Shown here piece by piece: positions 31,601 through 37,038 of a DNA stretch of 43,481 nt. Position numbers and translations under genes: made by a program. The number at the start of each line of letters is the position of its first letter. The first letter of the stretch is position 1. The stretch is taken from assembly GCA_002842495.1 (NCBI GenBank), contig PHDB01000028.1, positions 1 through 43,481 of the forward strand, in the 5' to 3' direction. This DNA is from Bacteroidetes bacterium HGW-Bacteroidetes-6 (GTDB lineage Bacteria > Bacteroidota > Bacteroidia > Bacteroidales > DTU049). The notes under the pieces are model-generated. The model searched no databases. It was given only the letters and a program-made list of their open reading frames with translations, and was not told the origin of the DNA.

Positions 31601-32035
31601 ATCGACCCAATAGCCCATTCTGCGCGTAAGATCGTCCCATGTATCCTTGTATTTCATTACTTCCTGACGGCATTCCTTATTATAATCTTCAACTGAGATT
31701 GTTTTGCCAATATGTTCTTTGGTGATTCCAAGCTTTTTTTCAACGCCTATTTCGACCGGAAGACCATGCGTATCCCAACCGGCTTTACGTTTTACCTGAA
31801 ATCCTTTGAGTGTTTTGTAGCGACAAAAAAGGTCTTTGATCGTACGTGCCATCACATGGTGGATTCCCGGTAAACCATTGGCGCTGGGCGGGCCTTCGTA
31901 GAATACGTATTCTGGCTTTCCTTCGCGGGTTTCAATACTCTTGCGAAAAATATCTTTTTCGTCCCACCATTGTTGAACGTCGTTTGCAATTTCGGTAAGC
32001 TTTAACTGCTTGTACTCGTTGTATTTAGCCTTCAT
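28664..32035 (-). CDS. ileS: Isoleucyl-tRNA synthetase (IleRS2-like, GIHH signature)
   Basis: Charges tRNA-Ile and edits valine. I start at the ATG 32035 (1123 aa): MKAKYNEYKQLKLTEI is the conserved beginning, and the extra 61 codons upstream read through the promoter. The class I signature normally read HIGH/HXGH is GIHH at residues 57-60 (ANGLPGIHHVMAR), confirmed codon by codon. The second motif is KMSKR at 668-672. The CP1 editing domain has WTTTPWTLPSNTGLAVG, and the connective region has DWNLSRSRFWGVPLPIW. The C-terminal extension with VKELEYL and the beta-rich tail matches the eukaryote-like type 2 enzymes. First gene of ileS-dksA-like-lspA. Confidence 0.95.
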   Translation of the reverse strand: MKAKYNEYKQLKLTEIANDVQQWWDEKDIFRKSIETREGKPEYVFYEGPPSANGLPGIHHVMARTIKDLFCRYKTLKGFQVKRKAGWDTHGLPVEIGVEKKLGITKEHIGKTISVEDYNKECRQEVMKYKDTWDDLTRRMGYWVDLEHPYITFDNKYIESVWYLLRKLYDKDLLYKGYTIQPYSPAAGTGLSTHELNQPGCYKNVKDNTVVAQFKVVRNDRSEFLFDAGIKGNMYFLAWTTTPWTLPSNTGLAVGENVEYVLVQTYNQYTGDAQAVILGMPLLNRWFPAENAELPLDSYEAGQKNIPFKVLKTFKGSELTEIRYEQLLPYARPEEGDPFRVIPGDFVTTEDGTGIVHLAPSFGADDFRMGKKFNLGALTLVDKQGRFTEEMDEFAGKYVKAQYYQEYTPETEKDLTIDIDIVIKMKKENKAFRAEKYEHSYPHCWRTDKPVLYYPLDSWFIRTTAYRDRMIELNNTINWKPESTGSGRFGNWLENLLDWNLSRSRFWGVPLPIWLSEDASEKICIGSAKELHDEIRKSVEAGFMKEDIMKAFIAEDMSDENYAKFDLHKPYVDQIVLVSATGKPMRREPDLIDVWFDSGAMPYAQWHYPFENKDIFEKSFPADFIAEGVDQTRGWFFTLHAIATMAFDSVAYKTVVSNGLVLDKNGNKMSKRLGNGVDPFETIGKFGPDATRWYMITNSQPWDNLKFDSEGVGEVQRKFFGTLYNTYAFFALYANIDNFDYGTPEIPVAERPELDRWILSELNSLIKTVDESFADYEPTRAGRAIQHFVDEFLSNWYVRLSRRRFWKGELSHDKNSAYQTLYYVLESLAILISPIAPFFAERLFSDLNSVSGRQKVESVHLCMFPKVDESSIDTELEERMQMAQKISSMVLSLRKKTGHRVRQPLQKILIPLSDNNLQERIEAVKSIILAEVNVKELEYLKDDGSFLVKSIKADFKKLGPRFGKQMKEVAAAIIAMSSENINELETKGIFSLAIAGGTAEIALDDVEIVTEDIPGWVVMNEGNLSVALDVSLSETLIQEGIAREFINRIQNLRKDRNYEVTDKIKVVVENTESIINSINNNYSYICNEILATELKLEAMHPAAEAVLLELTDEINIRAVVEKV

Positions 32036-32061
32036 CTGTGCGGTTTTTGTCTGAGAAGGTG

Positions 32062-32069
32062 CAAAATTA
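32062..32069 (-). promoter_or_regulatory. -7 element of the ileS promoter
   Basis: TAATTTTG on the minus strand matches TAnnTTTG and lies 26 nt before the chosen ileS ATG. This supports the shorter start, because the longer frame would run through the promoter. No good -33 is seen. Confidence 0.45.
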
Positions 32070-32162
32070 CAAAAAAAAACGAGGGTTTTTTTGCCCAAAT
32101 CCATTAATATGAACGAATATTGAGTACTGATTGCAATTTGACGTTTTACAAATGGTGGATAA

Positions 32163-32495
32163 AACAGGAATGAGAAAATCGACAGCACTGTTGATAAAAT
32201 TAACCCATACAACAGCAACCGCTACTATATCAAACTCGATGGCGATAATAGTGGAAAAGGATATTGGATGGGCGAAATTTACCTTGAACCACCAACAGGA
32301 AGCAGCACCGAAAAATCTACGTCAACTTCGTCTGGTTCATACAAAGTGGGTGATGATGTATATATTGCAACAGCATCTGGCAAATTAAAAGCAACCATTA
32401 AAGAAATTTCGGGCAAAAAAGTGTTTGATAACTACAAAAGCCCTATGTACGAAAATGCCCGGGTAGCGATAGGAACACTTTCGAAAGAAAAATAA
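32163..32495 (+). pseudogene. Gene remnant: C-terminal fragment with lost 5' end
   Basis: An open frame from just after a stop at 32160-32162 to TAA at 32493-32495 reads ...IDSTVDKINPYNSNRYYIKLDGD, then WMGEIYLEPPTGSS, then VGDDVYIATASGKLKATIKE, ending MYENARVAIGTLSKEK. The composition is that of a real protein and it continues well upstream of the only in-frame ATG (32268). In another frame the preceding DNA reads LQMVDKTG, so a frameshift around 32160-32175 is likely. Codons before that dissolve into the ileS promoter region. I do not recognise the family. A hairpin terminator follows it. It could instead be a short live gene starting at 32268 (75 aa), but the coding signal upstream argues against that. 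Confidence 0.5.
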
Positions 32496-32512
32496 TCAGT
32501 AATCAAATATTA

Positions 32513-32547
32513 AAGCTGGAATTTCAGAAATGGATTTCCGGCTTTTT
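32513..32547 (+). terminator. Hairpin terminator after the gene remnant and the rSAM operon
   Basis: AAAGCTGGAA / TTCCGGCTTT (10 bp with one G-U pair) around a 14-nt loop, followed by TTTTT on the plus strand. It lies between the convergent remnant (+) and rSAM gene (-), 14 nt beyond the rSAM stop, and could slow both transcripts. Confidence 0.55.
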
Positions 32548-32560
32548 GATTTATTAAAAG

Positions 32561-33592
32561 TTATTTTCGCTCCACGCCCGTCATTCCAAGCACAGGATCC
32601 TCGCCACGAATTGTCATTCCCATTTGTTCGGCTGCTGCACGACATCCTGCAAAGCAGGCTGGATAGAGTTCACATCCACTGCAGAATTCAGGTTCTTTCT
32701 CGTCCCAGCTTTTTACGTAGTCGTTGTTGAAAATTTCTTCGAAGCTGTTTTCGATGATATTTCCGGCATACACCGGGCTGTGATTGCACAAACGAATATT
32801 TCCCCAATGATCAAGTGTAATTGGTTTAAGCTTTGGATCGGACGAACAATGGCCAAAACCAATATGCGGATAGTCTTTCGGATTGAGCACGCACATGGGG
32901 GTACATACATTCGATGTAAGCGGAATTTTATTTTCAGTTATCACCTTGTCGGTCAACGCAAATGCATCGCGAAGGTCGTTCAACGACGGCATCAGATCTT
33001 CGGCCCATTGTATTCCTGCTCCACCAATATTGAAACGATTGAGCATTACTGAAGCAACATTCATTTCTTTGAGTTTCAGCAGTGTTTCTTCTAATGTTGG
33101 GATGTTATGCTTCGTGAGAACAATTACAGCAACTACTCTCCCACCCAACCGTTGTACCATTTCTATAGTTTTCAGCGATTTAGCGTGAGCACCTTCCACA
33201 CCTGCCATCAGGTCGTGAATTTTGGGGTCGGTGCTGTGATACGGAAATTCGAATAATCCTACGCCAAGCTTTATCAGCATTTTAAAATCGTCTTCGGTTC
33301 CTGCATTTCCATTGCTGATAAGCGTAACCGTGCTTCCTTTCAACCTTACATACAACACCAACTCTGCAAGACGTTCAAACAAAAGTGGTTCTCCGCCGGT
33401 AAATGTAAAATGATCGACATGTGCTCTTTTATAAAGCTTTTTTATTACTTTTCGGGCTTTGCGGTATGTTACCTCACCCGGAAATTCACCACCCGGAGCT
33501 TTCCAAATATTGTAGCAATAGCGGCATTTCAAATTGCAGTTGGTACAAACCTCAAAGCTGATATGAGGAAGATGTATTTTGTTGTTCTTCAT
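32561..33592 (-). CDS. Radical SAM/SPASM enzyme of the small-lipoprotein array
   Basis: 343 aa from the ATG at 33592. A longer frame to 33724 only reads the previous gene out of frame. The radical SAM cluster is C19-x3-C23-x2-C26 (TNCNLKCRYC), with an additional Cys16, and the GGEP SAM-binding motif lies at 66-69. The SPASM-type C-terminal region supplies Cys230, 234, 249, 269, 304, 307, 313 and 317 (NVCTPMC, FGHC, IRLCN, EFCSGCELYPACFAGC), enough for two auxiliary Fe-S clusters as in peptide-modifying enzymes. No RRE domain is visible at the N-terminus. It is the last gene of the array, overlapping the preceding lipoprotein gene by 41 nt. I infer that it modifies the array's peptides. It may belong to the rSAM/lipoprotein family (TIGR04133, from memory). 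Confidence 0.88.
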   Translation of the reverse strand: MKNNKIHLPHISFEVCTNCNLKCRYCYNIWKAPGGEFPGEVTYRKARKVIKKLYKRAHVDHFTFTGGEPLLFERLAELVLYVRLKGSTVTLISNGNAGTEDDFKMLIKLGVGLFEFPYHSTDPKIHDLMAGVEGAHAKSLKTIEMVQRLGGRVVAVIVLTKHNIPTLEETLLKLKEMNVASVMLNRFNIGGAGIQWAEDLMPSLNDLRDAFALTDKVITENKIPLTSNVCTPMCVLNPKDYPHIGFGHCSSDPKLKPITLDHWGNIRLCNHSPVYAGNIIENSFEEIFNNDYVKSWDEKEPEFCSGCELYPACFAGCRAAAEQMGMTIRGEDPVLGMTGVERK

Positions 33593-33845
33593 GCTGGTCT
33601 TGTGTGTTTTGAGTAGCGGGAATCCGGCTTTCGTTGATGTTGGTATCCTGAGGGATTGTGTCATTCGGAATCGAGTCTTGCGGCACTGCGGGGTCGTAGC
33701 ACATGGGTTGAACAATTCCATCACATGCCGAGGCCGACATTGCCAGCCATGCTAACAGTAGTAAATGCTTGTTACGTAATCTGCCTTTTTTCGGAATAAT
33801 ACTGAAAAACGGCATCAACAAAAGGCCAATAACACTTTTTCTCAT
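33552..33845 (-). CDS. Array lipoprotein 13 (single CY motif)
   Basis: 97 aa. Leader: MRKSVIGLLL, a helix-breaking IIPKKGRLRNK segment at 16-26, then LLLLAWLAMSASAC with the probable lipid Cys at 41. The tail has one motif, MCYDPAVPQDS (Cys49), followed by a near-repeat SIPNDTIPQDTN and a Gln/Asn-rich C-terminus (DQHEEQQNTSSS). Its start overlaps the stop of the previous gene by 4 nt, and its last 41 nt contain the start of the rSAM gene, so rSAM translation is probably coupled to it. This adjacency makes it the first candidate substrate. Confidence 0.82.
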   Translation of the reverse strand: MRKSVIGLLLMPFFSIIPKKGRLRNKHLLLLAWLAMSASACDGIVQPMCYDPAVPQDSIPNDTIPQDTNINESRIPATQNTQDQHEEQQNTSSSYQL

Positions 33846-34069
33846 ACACTCATTTTTTCAGAATTGATGACACTATCGTTTTTTGATGAATCGGGAGTTG
33901 GCATTGAATCGCAGCTTTTAACATTTACTGAATCGTTGTTTCTGCTTTCGTTTTCTGACGGCTTACCCGAGCAAGCTGCCAAAAGAGCAATGCCCGATAA
34001 AAGCAATATTTGACGAAGACCTAACAACAATGCTAATGAATGTAAAAATTTGAGACACCGCTTTTTCAT
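33842..34069 (-). CDS. Array lipoprotein 12 (CY replaced by CD)
   Basis: 75 aa from the ATG at 34069; the frame also offers a TTG at 34078. Leader MKKRCLKFLHSLALLLGLRQ, then ILLLSGIALLAAC with a good lipobox (LAAC, Cys33). The tail is Ser/Asn/Asp-rich and contains VKSCDSMPTPDSS (Cys at about 54), where Tyr of the usual CY is replaced by Asp while the Pro and DS positions remain. An 81-nt gap separates it from gene 11, with TATTTTTG (34083-34076) just before the ATG. A second promoter feeding genes 12, 13 and the rSAM gene is therefore possible, although it lies close to the start codon. Confidence 0.75.
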   Translation of the reverse strand: MKKRCLKFLHSLALLLGLRQILLLSGIALLAACSGKPSENESRNNDSVNVKSCDSMPTPDSSKNDSVINSEKMSV

Positions 34070-34150
34070 AAGACTCAAAAATAAGAATTATTACTGAATG
34101 ACGACTTAATCTTCAAGTATTTATTCCATTACCTGTTTTTAAATAAAATA

Positions 34151-34432
34151 TCATTCAATTTCTTTATCTCTGTTTGGATCGATTGCCGCTGCATAACATG
34201 TTTTTGGCAAGGAATCGGAAACATTATCAACCGGCTTTGCATAGCAGCTATGCATGGTTGTATCGGGGCTGTCCTTGTCGCTCAAAGTATCTTTGTCGGT
34301 TTTGCCCGAATTGCTGCTGCCACACGAAACCAAGCCCGCTGCAATAATCCACGAACCCAACAAGAATCTCAAATGAGCCGAAGGGAGCAAGTGCCTGAAA
34401 AGCAAAAGAACAGAAGTAAATATTTTTTTCAT
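34151..34432 (-). CDS. Array lipoprotein 11 (two CY motifs; twin of 10)
   Basis: 93 aa. Leader MKKIFTSVLLLFRHLLPSAH followed by LRFLLGSWIIAAGLVSC (Cys37). The polar tail has SGKTDKDTLSDKDSPDTT and then two motifs, SCYAKPVDNVSDS (Cys63) and TCYAAAIDPNRD (Cys79). The leader closely resembles that of the gene immediately upstream (GSW..AAG..SCG), and the match extends to the DNA (32 of 39 bases identical between 34321-34359 and 34623-34661), which points to a fairly recent tandem duplication. The start overlaps the upstream stop by 4 nt. Confidence 0.82.
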   Translation of the reverse strand: MKKIFTSVLLLFRHLLPSAHLRFLLGSWIIAAGLVSCGSSNSGKTDKDTLSDKDSPDTTMHSCYAKPVDNVSDSLPKTCYAAAIDPNRDKEIE

Positions 34433-34734
34433 TGTAAACTATCATTGGGAGCTACGGTATCGTAGCAGGTTATCATTATGGTTTTTTCTTCCAAATTGTC
34501 CTTTTCGCTTTCAACCGGAGCTACCTGCATTTCTTCTTTTTCAACAACATCCGAATAACAGGTTGTTTGCATTGAATCGACGTCGGGTTTTGTGCTATTT
34601 TCAGCGGTTCTATTGCTGTTCCCACACGAAGCAAAGCCCGCTGCAAGCAACCACGACCCTACAATTAAGTACAAATGCCTGAAAGGCAGTACCCGAAAGG
34701 GAAACAAAACAAGGGCAAAGACAATTTTTCTCAT
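34429..34734 (-). CDS. Array lipoprotein 10 (two CY motifs)
   Basis: 101 aa from ATG 34734; a TTG at 34755 would add seven residues and is less likely. Leader MRKIVFALVLFPFRVLPFRHLYLIVGSWLLAAGFASC (Cys37) with Arg/His at 14-20. The tail carries TTCYSDVVEKEE (Cys60) and, near the end, ITCYDTVAPNDS (Cys91), separated by an acidic spacer (VESEKDNLEEK). The DNA word TGCTACGA, encoding C-Y-(D/E), is used at the second motif, as in six other array genes. Confidence 0.82.
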   Translation of the reverse strand: MRKIVFALVLFPFRVLPFRHLYLIVGSWLLAAGFASCGNSNRTAENSTKPDVDSMQTTCYSDVVEKEEMQVAPVESEKDNLEEKTIMITCYDTVAPNDSLQ

Positions 34735-34758
34735 TTTTCTGAAATAACAAGCCAATTA

Positions 34759-35004
34759 TCAATTGTTGCGACCATTATCGTCGTGCTCTTCCATTTTTAC
34801 CGAATCGACAGGAGTTGCTCTATCGTAGCAACGTGGTTCGTTGATAGTGGTGGTATCGACCGGAATCGGCTCATAACACATTTTCTTTCCTGTGTTGCAC
34901 GACTGCGAACTACCCAAAAGCATGAAACCCGAAGCAAAAGCCAGCCATCTCCAACCCGAAATCCGGCTCATGGAGTATAAAAGTCTGAAAAGGATTTGCT
35001 TCAT
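34759..35004 (-). CDS. Array lipoprotein 9 (two CY motifs)
   Basis: 81 aa. Leader MKQILFRLLYSMSRISGWRW (20 residues) plus LAFASGFMLLGSSQSC (Cys36). The SGWRW and ..FxSG elements recur in genes 5, 6 and 7. Motifs: MCYEPIPVDTT (Cys42), only five residues after the lipid Cys, and RCYDRATPVDS (Cys58). These two are the clearest copies of the consensus CY-acid-x3-P-x-D-[S/T]. A Lys/Glu/His/Asp tail follows. Confidence 0.83.
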   Translation of the reverse strand: MKQILFRLLYSMSRISGWRWLAFASGFMLLGSSQSCNTGKKMCYEPIPVDTTTINEPRCYDRATPVDSVKMEEHDDNGRNN

Positions 35005-35019
35005 AATTTCATTTTTAAA

Positions 35020-35286
35020 TTATTGACCGTCAGTATTTTCAATCGCAATTGAATCGATAACAGTATCGGTCACTACTGTAGGTTCGTAGCAAGTAACCAT
35101 AATAGAATCGTCGTTCACGACGGTATCAGTCGATTTGTTCGAATCGGTTGCGTTTCCGGAACAAGATGTATTCAAAGTTGCCACACCTGCAATAACAACA
35201 GCCATACGAAGCCATAATCTGCGTAAGTGTACAATAGCAAAAAGTTGCAGGACAATTTGCAAAATGCGGATTTTGAGAATTTTCAT
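35020..35286 (-). CDS. Array lipoprotein 8 (single CY motif)
   Basis: 88 aa. The leader is long: MKILKIRILQIVLQLFAIVHLRRLWLRMAVVIAGVATLNTSC, with the lipobox-like Cys at 42 and a central Arg cluster (LRRLWLR, 21-27) dividing two hydrophobic stretches. The tail begins SGNATDSNKSTDTVVNDDS and has one motif, TCYEPTVVTDT (Cys66), followed by VIDSIAIENTDGQ. It lies 12 nt after gene 7. Confidence 0.82.
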   Translation of the reverse strand: MKILKIRILQIVLQLFAIVHLRRLWLRMAVVIAGVATLNTSCSGNATDSNKSTDTVVNDDSIMVTCYEPTVVTDTVIDSIAIENTDGQ

Positions 35287-35298
35287 CTTACAAATGAA

Positions 35299-35550
35299 TT
35301 ACTGTACATTATTGAAGTCCGGAGCTGTAACATTGATATCTTCTGCCGGAGCTACCGGAGCCGGCATATCGTAGCACGAAGGCTGCACTGCTTCAGTTGT
35401 ATCGACAGGAACTGCTTCGTAACACCGGTGTGGTGTAACCTTGCACGATTGAGTGCCGGCAAGCATCGAAACTCCGGCCACAAACATCATCCAGCGCCAG
35501 CCAGTTGCAACAGCCAGTCGATATCCAAGTTTATTCAGAATTCGTTTCAT
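35299..35550 (-). CDS. Array lipoprotein 7 (two CY motifs)
   Basis: 83 aa. Leader MKRILNKLGYRLAVATGWRW, then MMFVAGVSMLAGTQSC (Cys36), with the same register as gene 9 (WRW at 18-20, Cys36). Motifs: RCYEAVPVDTT (Cys43) and SCYDMPAPVAP (Cys58). The close parallel with gene 9 in leader, motif spacing and length indicates duplication and divergence. It ends in a short acidic/Asn tail (TAPDFNNVQ). Confidence 0.83.
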   Translation of the reverse strand: MKRILNKLGYRLAVATGWRWMMFVAGVSMLAGTQSCKVTPHRCYEAVPVDTTEAVQPSCYDMPAPVAPAEDINVTAPDFNNVQ

Positions 35551-35567
35551 ACTATACTGATTTAAGT

Positions 35568-35858
35568 TTATCGGTCTCTGTCAAGATCTTCCATTTCTTC
35601 AAACCAATCGTATTCATCGTCATCGCCAAAAACAGGCTCGTCGTTTACATCAGGAGTCAATTTTTTATTTTTCGCTTTGGTGCTTTTAGCCGTAGCGGTA
35701 TCGCTTTTATTGACAGGTACAGCAGTGTAGTAACGATGACGAGAAGTGTCGCACGCCTGCACCAAAAACAGTACCGAAATAAATACAGCAAACATCAGCC
35801 ACTGCATTCCTGAAAGCGAAGCTATTCGGTAAAACAATATGCGAACAAATTTTTTCAT
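35568..35858 (-). CDS. Array lipoprotein 6 (CY replaced by YY, acidic tail)
   Basis: 96 aa from ATG 35858; an ATG six codons upstream (35876) gives a less typical leader. Leader MKKFVRILFYRIASLSGMQW plus LMFAVFISVLFLVQAC (Cys36), the register of genes 7 and 9. The motif is RYYTAVPVNKSDT: the Cys is replaced by Tyr while YTAVPV and DT are kept. The C-terminal half differs from its relatives, with a Lys-rich block and then a strongly acidic end (EPVFGDDDEYDWFEEMEDL). It looks like a member that can no longer carry a Cys-based modification, or that took another role. Confidence 0.78.
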   Translation of the reverse strand: MKKFVRILFYRIASLSGMQWLMFAVFISVLFLVQACDTSRHRYYTAVPVNKSDTATAKSTKAKNKKLTPDVNDEPVFGDDDEYDWFEEMEDLDRDR

Positions 35859-35877
35859 TGCTACAAAAATAATCAAT

Positions 35878-36135
35878 TCAATCGTGTTTATCGTCGGAAT
35901 CGGATTTTTGAGTCGGTTTCAATATTTCAGGCTCTCGTGGAACTGCAACTTTATAGCACGAAATTTCAACATCAACAGGCTTATCTTCAACAACCTGAGT
36001 TTGATAACAGTCGGTTGTTTCCTCTCTGTTCCTGTTTTTTGCCGGAATCAAATGTTTCCCCGAAACCATCATTAACCATCGCCATCTTAGCAAACGTGCA
36101 ATACTGTATCCGATTCTTCCGAAAAAAAATTTCAT
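35878..36135 (-). CDS. Array protein 5 (two CY motifs, lipobox Cys lost)
   Basis: 85 aa. The leader starts like its relatives (MKFFFGRIGYSIARLLRWRW, LMMVSG), but the hydrophobic core stops there and continues KHLIPAKNRNREETTD with no lipobox Cys. It therefore should not be a lipoprotein and may not be exported well. The motifs are intact: DCYQTQVVED (Cys43) and SCYKVAVPREP (Cys60). A deletion or short frame change after VSG is one explanation. The start overlaps gene 4 by 4 nt. Confidence 0.75.
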   Translation of the reverse strand: MKFFFGRIGYSIARLLRWRWLMMVSGKHLIPAKNRNREETTDCYQTQVVEDKPVDVEISCYKVAVPREPEILKPTQKSDSDDKHD

Positions 36136-36386
36136 TTTTCGTTCTCCATATTGATCGTGTCTGTTCTGGAAACAGTATCATCCGGATTATATGCCTTATA
36201 GCGGGTATGCTCAACAGTGTCGCCGGGTGGGTCTGCAGCTTCGTAGCATTTAGTTTGCGTTCCCGAGCAAGAATAAGTCAAAGGAGTTGCGGCCAACAAC
36301 AACAAGCCCAATCGGATTCCAATCCTCCGAAATCGCATCAACCTGGCCATATTCATGGAAAAAAGAAGCAGTGTTTTTTTCATCAT
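36132..36386 (-). CDS. Array lipoprotein 4 (one CY, one RY motif)
   Basis: 84 aa. Two adjacent ATGs (36386, 36383); the first forms an ATGA overlap with the upstream stop. Leader MMKKTLLLFSMNMARLMRFRRIGIRLGLLLLAATPLTYSC (Cys40), with an Arg-rich middle (RFRRIGIR). Motifs: KCYEAADPPGDT (Cys47) and a second copy TRYKAYNPDDT, where Cys is replaced by Arg but Tyr, Pro and DT remain. The tail ends TINMENEK. Confidence 0.8.
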   Translation of the reverse strand: MMKKTLLLFSMNMARLMRFRRIGIRLGLLLLAATPLTYSCSGTQTKCYEAADPPGDTVEHTRYKAYNPDDTVSRTDTINMENEK

Positions 36387-36730
36387 TCAGGTTTAAGGGG
36401 TAAGGGTGCATAACACATAACATCAGGTGGACGAATTATAGCTGTATCGGTTGAAGATTCAATCAATTTTTCATCGGAGAGCTGTTTGTCAGTAAAAATA
36501 TTTTGTTCCCCGATAGCTATTGTGTCAATCAATTGGAGTTTCAAAGCAAGTGACTTCAAGTTCAACTGACTTGCAGAAACCGATTTTTCAGAACTTCCGT
36601 TTTTGCACGAAGAAATAACCAGCAGCGATACACCGGCCAGCAGAAACTGCCGGCGAATCGAAGAAGAATTTCTTAAAAGAAGCAGAACCTTCAATACACA
36701 ATAACGAATCTGATACAAAAAACGATTCAT
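36383..36730 (-). CDS. Array lipoprotein 3 (CY motif at the extreme C-terminus)
   Basis: 115 aa from ATG 36730 (the frame extends to 36766 without support). Leader MNRFLYQIRYCVLKVLLLLRNSSSIRRQ, then FLLAGVSLLVISSC (Cys42). The tail is the longest and most helical of the set (LNLKSLALKLQLIDTIAIGEQ), and the single motif is the last thing in the protein: DVMCYAPLPLKPE (Cys105). Because of the extra spacer, the motif sits about 60 residues from the lipid Cys, against 5-30 for the first motif of most relatives. Confidence 0.8.
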   Translation of the reverse strand: MNRFLYQIRYCVLKVLLLLRNSSSIRRQFLLAGVSLLVISSCKNGSSEKSVSASQLNLKSLALKLQLIDTIAIGEQNIFTDKQLSDEKLIESSTDTAIIRPPDVMCYAPLPLKPE

Positions 36731-36735
36731 GATTA

Positions 36736-37038
36736 TTAGTCTCTGGGTACAACTGATTTGTAACACATTATCTGATCGGAGGTGTCTTTTTCCGGAGGCG
36801 TCTGAATTACCGTATCAACAACTACTTCGTAGCAAAGAGTCTTGATAGTATCGTCGCCCGAGATGGGCACAACATAACACGTTGTTCTTTTGTGCTGATT
36901 GCACGACAAAAGCGAACCCAGCGAAAACAGCAGCAGTGTACCTGCAACCAGTTTCCGATCTCTGAAATAGTGCATTCCGGAAACAGCTGTAAGCAGCGAC
37001 AAAATTCGATATTTAATCTTCAGTATCCAGGTTTTCAT
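36736..37038 (-). CDS. Array lipoprotein 2 (three CY motifs)
   Basis: 100 aa from ATG 37038; an ATG four codons earlier (37050) is also possible. Leader MKTWILKIKYRILSLLTAVSGMHYFRDRKL then VAGTLLLFSLGSLLSC (Cys46), the longest leader of the array. Three motifs, the most in any member: TTCYVVPISGDDT (Cys53), LCYEVVVDT (Cys68), and MCYKSVVPRD at the C-terminus (Cys91). It overlaps gene 1 by 26 nt and lies 5 nt before gene 3. Confidence 0.82.
   Translation of the reverse strand: MKTWILKIKYRILSLLTAVSGMHYFRDRKLVAGTLLLFSLGSLLSCNQHKRTTCYVVPISGDDTIKTLCYEVVVDTVIQTPPEKDTSDQIMCYKSVVPRD

Noticed and set aside
32036..32218. N-terminal extension of ileS by 61 codons
   Set aside because: The extension would read through a good -7 element (32062-32069) and has no family similarity. 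The protein starts naturally at MKAKYNEYKQLK.
33593..33724. 44-residue N-terminal extension of the rSAM enzyme
   Set aside because: This DNA codes for lipoprotein 13 in another frame. The extension has no domain similarity, and an ATG at 33592 sits right before the conserved region.
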